NCBI GenBank assembly: GCA_029237695.1
Contig: CM055280.1
Coordinates: 34,630,616-34,694,615, forward strand
Direction: 5' to 3'
DNA length: 64,000 bases
DNA from: Conchocele bisecta
Lineage: Eukaryota > Mollusca > Bivalvia > Lucinida > Thyasiridae
Part shown: positions 61,466-64,000 of the stretch, piece by piece
How the letters are laid out: every line of letters begins with the position of its first letter
How positions within the stretch are numbered: position 1 is the stretch's first letter
Notes under the pieces: generated by a model
Databases searched by the model: none
What the model was told of the DNA's origin: nothing
What the model saw: only the letters and a program-made list of their open reading frames with translations
Translations under genes and position numbers: made by a program

Positions 61466-62528
61466 GACGGATGGACGGACGGACGGACGGACGTTCTTAC
61501 AGTACTATACTTATGTGGCTTATCACATATTAAATATTAGCCACATAAAACGATTTTTAGCCACATAAAAGGATTTTTTAGGTGGCTAATTGTAACCAAC
61601 CCTATCCTTTACTAAGTCCATAACCATGTGGGGCTAGCCACATAAGTACCCTAATGTGTGCCCGGACGGACGGACGGACGGACGGACGGACGGACGTTCT
61701 TACAGTACTATACTTATGTGGCTTATCACATGTTAAATATTAGCCACATAAAACGATTTTTAGCCACATAAAAGGATTTTTTAGGTGGCTAATTGTAACC
61801 AACCCTATCCTTTACTAAGTCCATAACCCTGTGGGGCTAGCCACATAAGTACCCTAATGTGTGCGGACGGACGGACGGACGGACGGACGGACGTTCTTAC
61901 ATTACTATACTTATGTGGCTTATCACATGTTAAATATTAGCCACATAAAACGATTTTTAGCCACATAAAACGATTTTTTAGGTGGCTAATTGTAACCAAC
62001 CCTATCCTTTACCAAGTCCATAACCCTGTGGGGCTAGCCACATAAGTACCATAATGTGTGCCCGGACGGACGGACGGATGGACGGACGGACGGACGGACC
62101 GTGGACGGACGGACGGACGGACGGACGGACGGACGGACGTTCTTACATTAGGGTATTTATGTGGCTTATCACATGTTAAATATTAGCCACATAAAACGAT
62201 TTTTAGCCACATAAAACAATTTTTTAGGTGGCTAATTGTAACCAACCCTATCCTTTAACAAGTCCATAACCCTGTGGGGCTAGCCACATAAGTACCCTAA
62301 TGTGTGCCCGGACGGACGGACGGACGGACGGACGGAGGACGGACGTTCTTACAGTACTATACTTATGTGGCTTATCACATGTTAAATATTAGCCACATAA
62401 AACGATTTTTAGCCACATAAAAGGATTTTTTAGGTGGCTAATTGTAACCAACCCTATCCTTTACTAAGTCCATAACCCTGTGGGGCTAGCCACATAAGTA
62501 CCCTAATGTGTGCCCGGACGGACGGACG
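61466..62528. repeat. Satellite of about 200 bp with (GGAC)n spacers, five units
   Basis: Units start GTTCTTACAGTACTATACTT at 61493, 61696, 61893, 62139 and 62345 (spacings 203, 197, 246, 206). The core is bounded by inverted TACTTATGTGGCT and AGCCACATAAGTA and carries TAGCCACATAAAA twice inside. Spacers are GGAC runs of varying length, longest at 62064-62138. Core units differ by only a few bases. Confidence 0.95.
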
Positions 62529-62735
62529 GACGGACGGACGGACATACCAACATTTTGGGTTTATGGGCTATTTGCTATATAAAAGATCAAAGGACTAGCC
62601 CCTAAACTTCAAAAGGTTTTATGGGCTAATGGTATAAGTTCAAAGAACTTCAAAGGAAACTAACCCTTACCCTAAGCTCCTAAACCCCTGATGTTTGCCC
62701 GGACGGACAGACAGACAGATGGATATATAGGGTGG
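62529..62735. repeat. Diverged terminal satellite unit and GACA tract
   Basis: TTTTGGGTTTATGGGCTATT, CTAACCCTTACCCTAAGCTC and TGATGTTTGCCCGGACGGAC with ACAGACAGACAG. It has the same spacer grammar but another core. Confidence 0.7.
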
Positions 62736-62821
62736 CGACTATTTGTACTATTTTGGGTTTCCGGGTACATAAACACATTTGCAAAATTCACAAGGTGTAG
62801 CTTAGTAGGCATGAAGCCATA

Positions 62822-62877
62822 AATTACAATTTTCGAAAAAATAAATATTTGTATTTATTTTTCGAAAATTGTAATTT
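62822..62877. repeat. AT-rich hairpin, arms of about 25 bp
   Basis: AATTACAATTTTCGAAAAAA TAAATA and its mirror surround TTTG. Confidence 0.85.
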
Positions 62878-63053
62878 TTTTCTGTTGACCTGATAAAACT
62901 TACACACACATGTCACTCGCTGAATCTCGCTGAATCTCACTAATAATATGAGCAGCTGCCATACCACTGAATTCTCTTCTTCAAGTGAGTGTAATGAATC
63001 AAATCAAATCATAACTGATAAACACTGGGGTGCCATAATTGCATCATGTAATA
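62878..63053. other. No gene seen
   Basis: Short unique stretch with a CTCGCTGAATCTCGCTGAAT duplication at 62918. Confidence 0.4.
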
Positions 63054-63055
63054 TA

Positions 63056-63306
63056 GGAGTAATCATTTATTTTTCCTGAAATGCATTATTTCATATAGAA
63101 CTAACAAATGCATATATTTCATGATTAAAAGTATGCAGAATTATTATACTGAATTTATTACATTATCACAGCCATTAAATGGCTGTGATAATGTAATAAA
63201 TTCAGTATAATAAAAATTAATAAATTAAAAAAAAAATTGAAATTTCTCCCTCAAAGTATACTTTGCTACTAAAGTATACTTTGCAATGTTGATGAAATAG
63301 GCTACT
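63056..63306. mobile_element. T-family MITE lacking its left TIR
   Basis: It starts at GGAGTAATCATTTATTTTTCC, centre TCACAGCCATTAAATGGCTG plus TGA, right end GCAATGTTGATGAAATAGGC plus TAC. Confidence 0.85.
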
Positions 63307-63517
63307 GGTCCTGATTGATCAAGTGTTGATAGGTTGATGAAATAGGCTACTGGTCCTGATTGATCAAGTGTTGATAGGTTGATGAAATAGGCTACTGGTC
63401 CTGATTGATCAAGTGTTGATAGGTTGATGAAATAGGCTACTGGTGACCAAGTGTTATTGTTGTATAGGCTACTGGTCCTGATTGATCAAGTGTTGATAGG
63501 TTGATGAAATAGGCTAC
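63288..63517. repeat. 45-bp minisatellite built from the T MITE end
   Basis: GTTGATGAAATAGGCTACTG starts units at 63288, 63333, 63378, 63423 and 63499, each with GTCCTGATTGATCAAGTGTT plus GATAG. The unit between 63423 and 63498 is altered. The first 18 bp of every unit is the T terminal sequence. Confidence 0.95.
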
Positions 63518-63534
63518 AGATAATTGTTGTATCT

Positions 63535-63800
63535 AAAGAGTAGTATATCCCATATTTTAAATTAAATGCGTATTTTACTTTTACAAATGTATTATTTACT
63601 TTCTTCCTTCTTAAATAGGGAACTAAGTAAATTTTCAACTTTATTACACTATTTTCACTACTCAAATTGAAAATCAATGCATATTTTCACATTGCTGTGT
63701 TTTGTACTCCCACTTTTGATAATCAATGCATATTCTGCTAAAATAAGTGCATAAAATACGCCAATACAAAACTTATCTGGAGCTCTGGTAATACAAGCAT
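63535..63800. repeat. Repeat related to 46001-46265
   Basis: GCGTATTTTACTTTTACAAAT, CACTACTCAAATTGAAAATC and AAAACTTATCTGGAGCTCTG resemble segments of the foldback repeat at 46001. Confidence 0.5.
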
Positions 63801-64000
63801 TTCCTGCATATGGTGGACAAGCCTGGAAACAACCATAGCTGGGCCCCATAACATATCATGTCTTAGATCACTAGATGACCCAGCCAGTACATCTCACCAA
63901 TCAGTGACCTTGGGTGTGTGTGTTATGGAACCTTGGCATAAAGTAAATATTATCAAAATCTGTGAATGACCTAATTGATGTTAACCCTTAGACAATTGTC
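63801..64000. mobile_element. Unique flank, then start of another PB-1 at the window edge
   Basis: TTAACCCTTAGACAATTGTC (63981-64000) has the PB-1 left-end pattern and is cut by the window. Confidence 0.5.

Noticed and set aside
61466..62528. CRISPR-like repeat/spacer structure
   Set aside because: The spacers are all (GGAC)n microsatellite and the repeats are 170 bp, so it is a satellite.
62640..62700. Telomere-like CCCTAA words
   Set aside because: Only ACCCTTACCCTAAGC is present. There is no tandem TTAGGG.

Overview
This window looks like intergenic, repeat-saturated DNA from an animal nuclear genome, most likely a bivalve mollusc. The assignment is inferred from repeat structure. It rests on elements with a tandem core of about 160 bp, a (GGAC)n tract and a terminal hairpin (the 'pearl' / Helentron-associated type described from bivalves), a V-SINE resembling molluscan RUDI, and several hairpin MITE families. 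I found no intact protein-coding gene, no tRNA or rRNA gene and no CRISPR array. The long open frames are translations of simple repeats or MITEs. The one stretch that resembles a real coding exon (24687-24921) lies inside a mobile element and is broken by one base in an A run.

Recurring families, named here for this window only. TTAA-flanked, piggyBac-like MITEs: PB-1 (ends CCCTTACA, central palindrome around TTTCCAATGGAAA, about 210-250 bp), PB-2 (ends CCCATTTCATGC, central GAGACGGTTCAAATGAG), PB-3 (ends CCCTTTCAACAC) and PB-4 (ends CCCTTTCCCTG). Hairpin MITEs: R (GTTTCACTAAACTT ends), T (GTAGCCTATTTCACC ends), U (GTGGCTGTGACTGGAGAAAT ends), W (GGAATGAATGGCC ends), V (TA-CAGTGGAACCTCTC ends). 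AA is a MITE with TIRs over 100 bp. S is a TTAA-flanked element found inside AA. X is a short GGGTTTAACG repeat. 'Pearl-like' elements have a 5' ACAAGAAATGTGGCC-type start, a tandem core of about 130-180 bp, a (GGAC)n or (GACA)n tract and a 3' hairpin.

Layout. 1-2500: two pearl-like tandem arrays, an A-rich duplication and a GC-rich hexamer tract. 2500-4700: nested inverted-repeat elements around a pogo-like MITE, then a 24-bp minisatellite. 4700-6050: mostly unique DNA with a promoter-like CCAAT/CRE/TATA arrangement. 6050-9200: further pearl-like arrays and MITEs. 9205-13447: AA carrying a 3.7-kb S element. 13.6-20 kb: MITEs and the largest A-type array. 20-23 kb: X, a (GTGA)n tract and a 155-bp array. 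24.4-25.9 kb: a second AA carrying a short S (with the exon-like remnant) and a T MITE. 26-38 kb: SINE, MITEs and minisatellites. 38.4-39.3 kb: a 35-bp satellite. 39.5-51 kb: pearl-like elements, including one inserted in X, and dense MITEs. 51.3-54.1 kb: a 2.7-kb CA-rich array inside a pearl-like element that sits in a PB-1 MITE. 54-61 kb: MITEs. 61.2-62.7 kb: a satellite of about 200 bp with (GGAC)n spacers. 63-64 kb: a T MITE whose end has been amplified into a 45-bp minisatellite.

No genes act together here. What can be read is an insertion history: nested transposition, shared TTAA target sites, capture of element ends into tandem repeats, and repeated use of the nuclear-receptor-like motif TGACCTTGAC (reverse TCAAGGTCA) in tandem units that otherwise differ in sequence.
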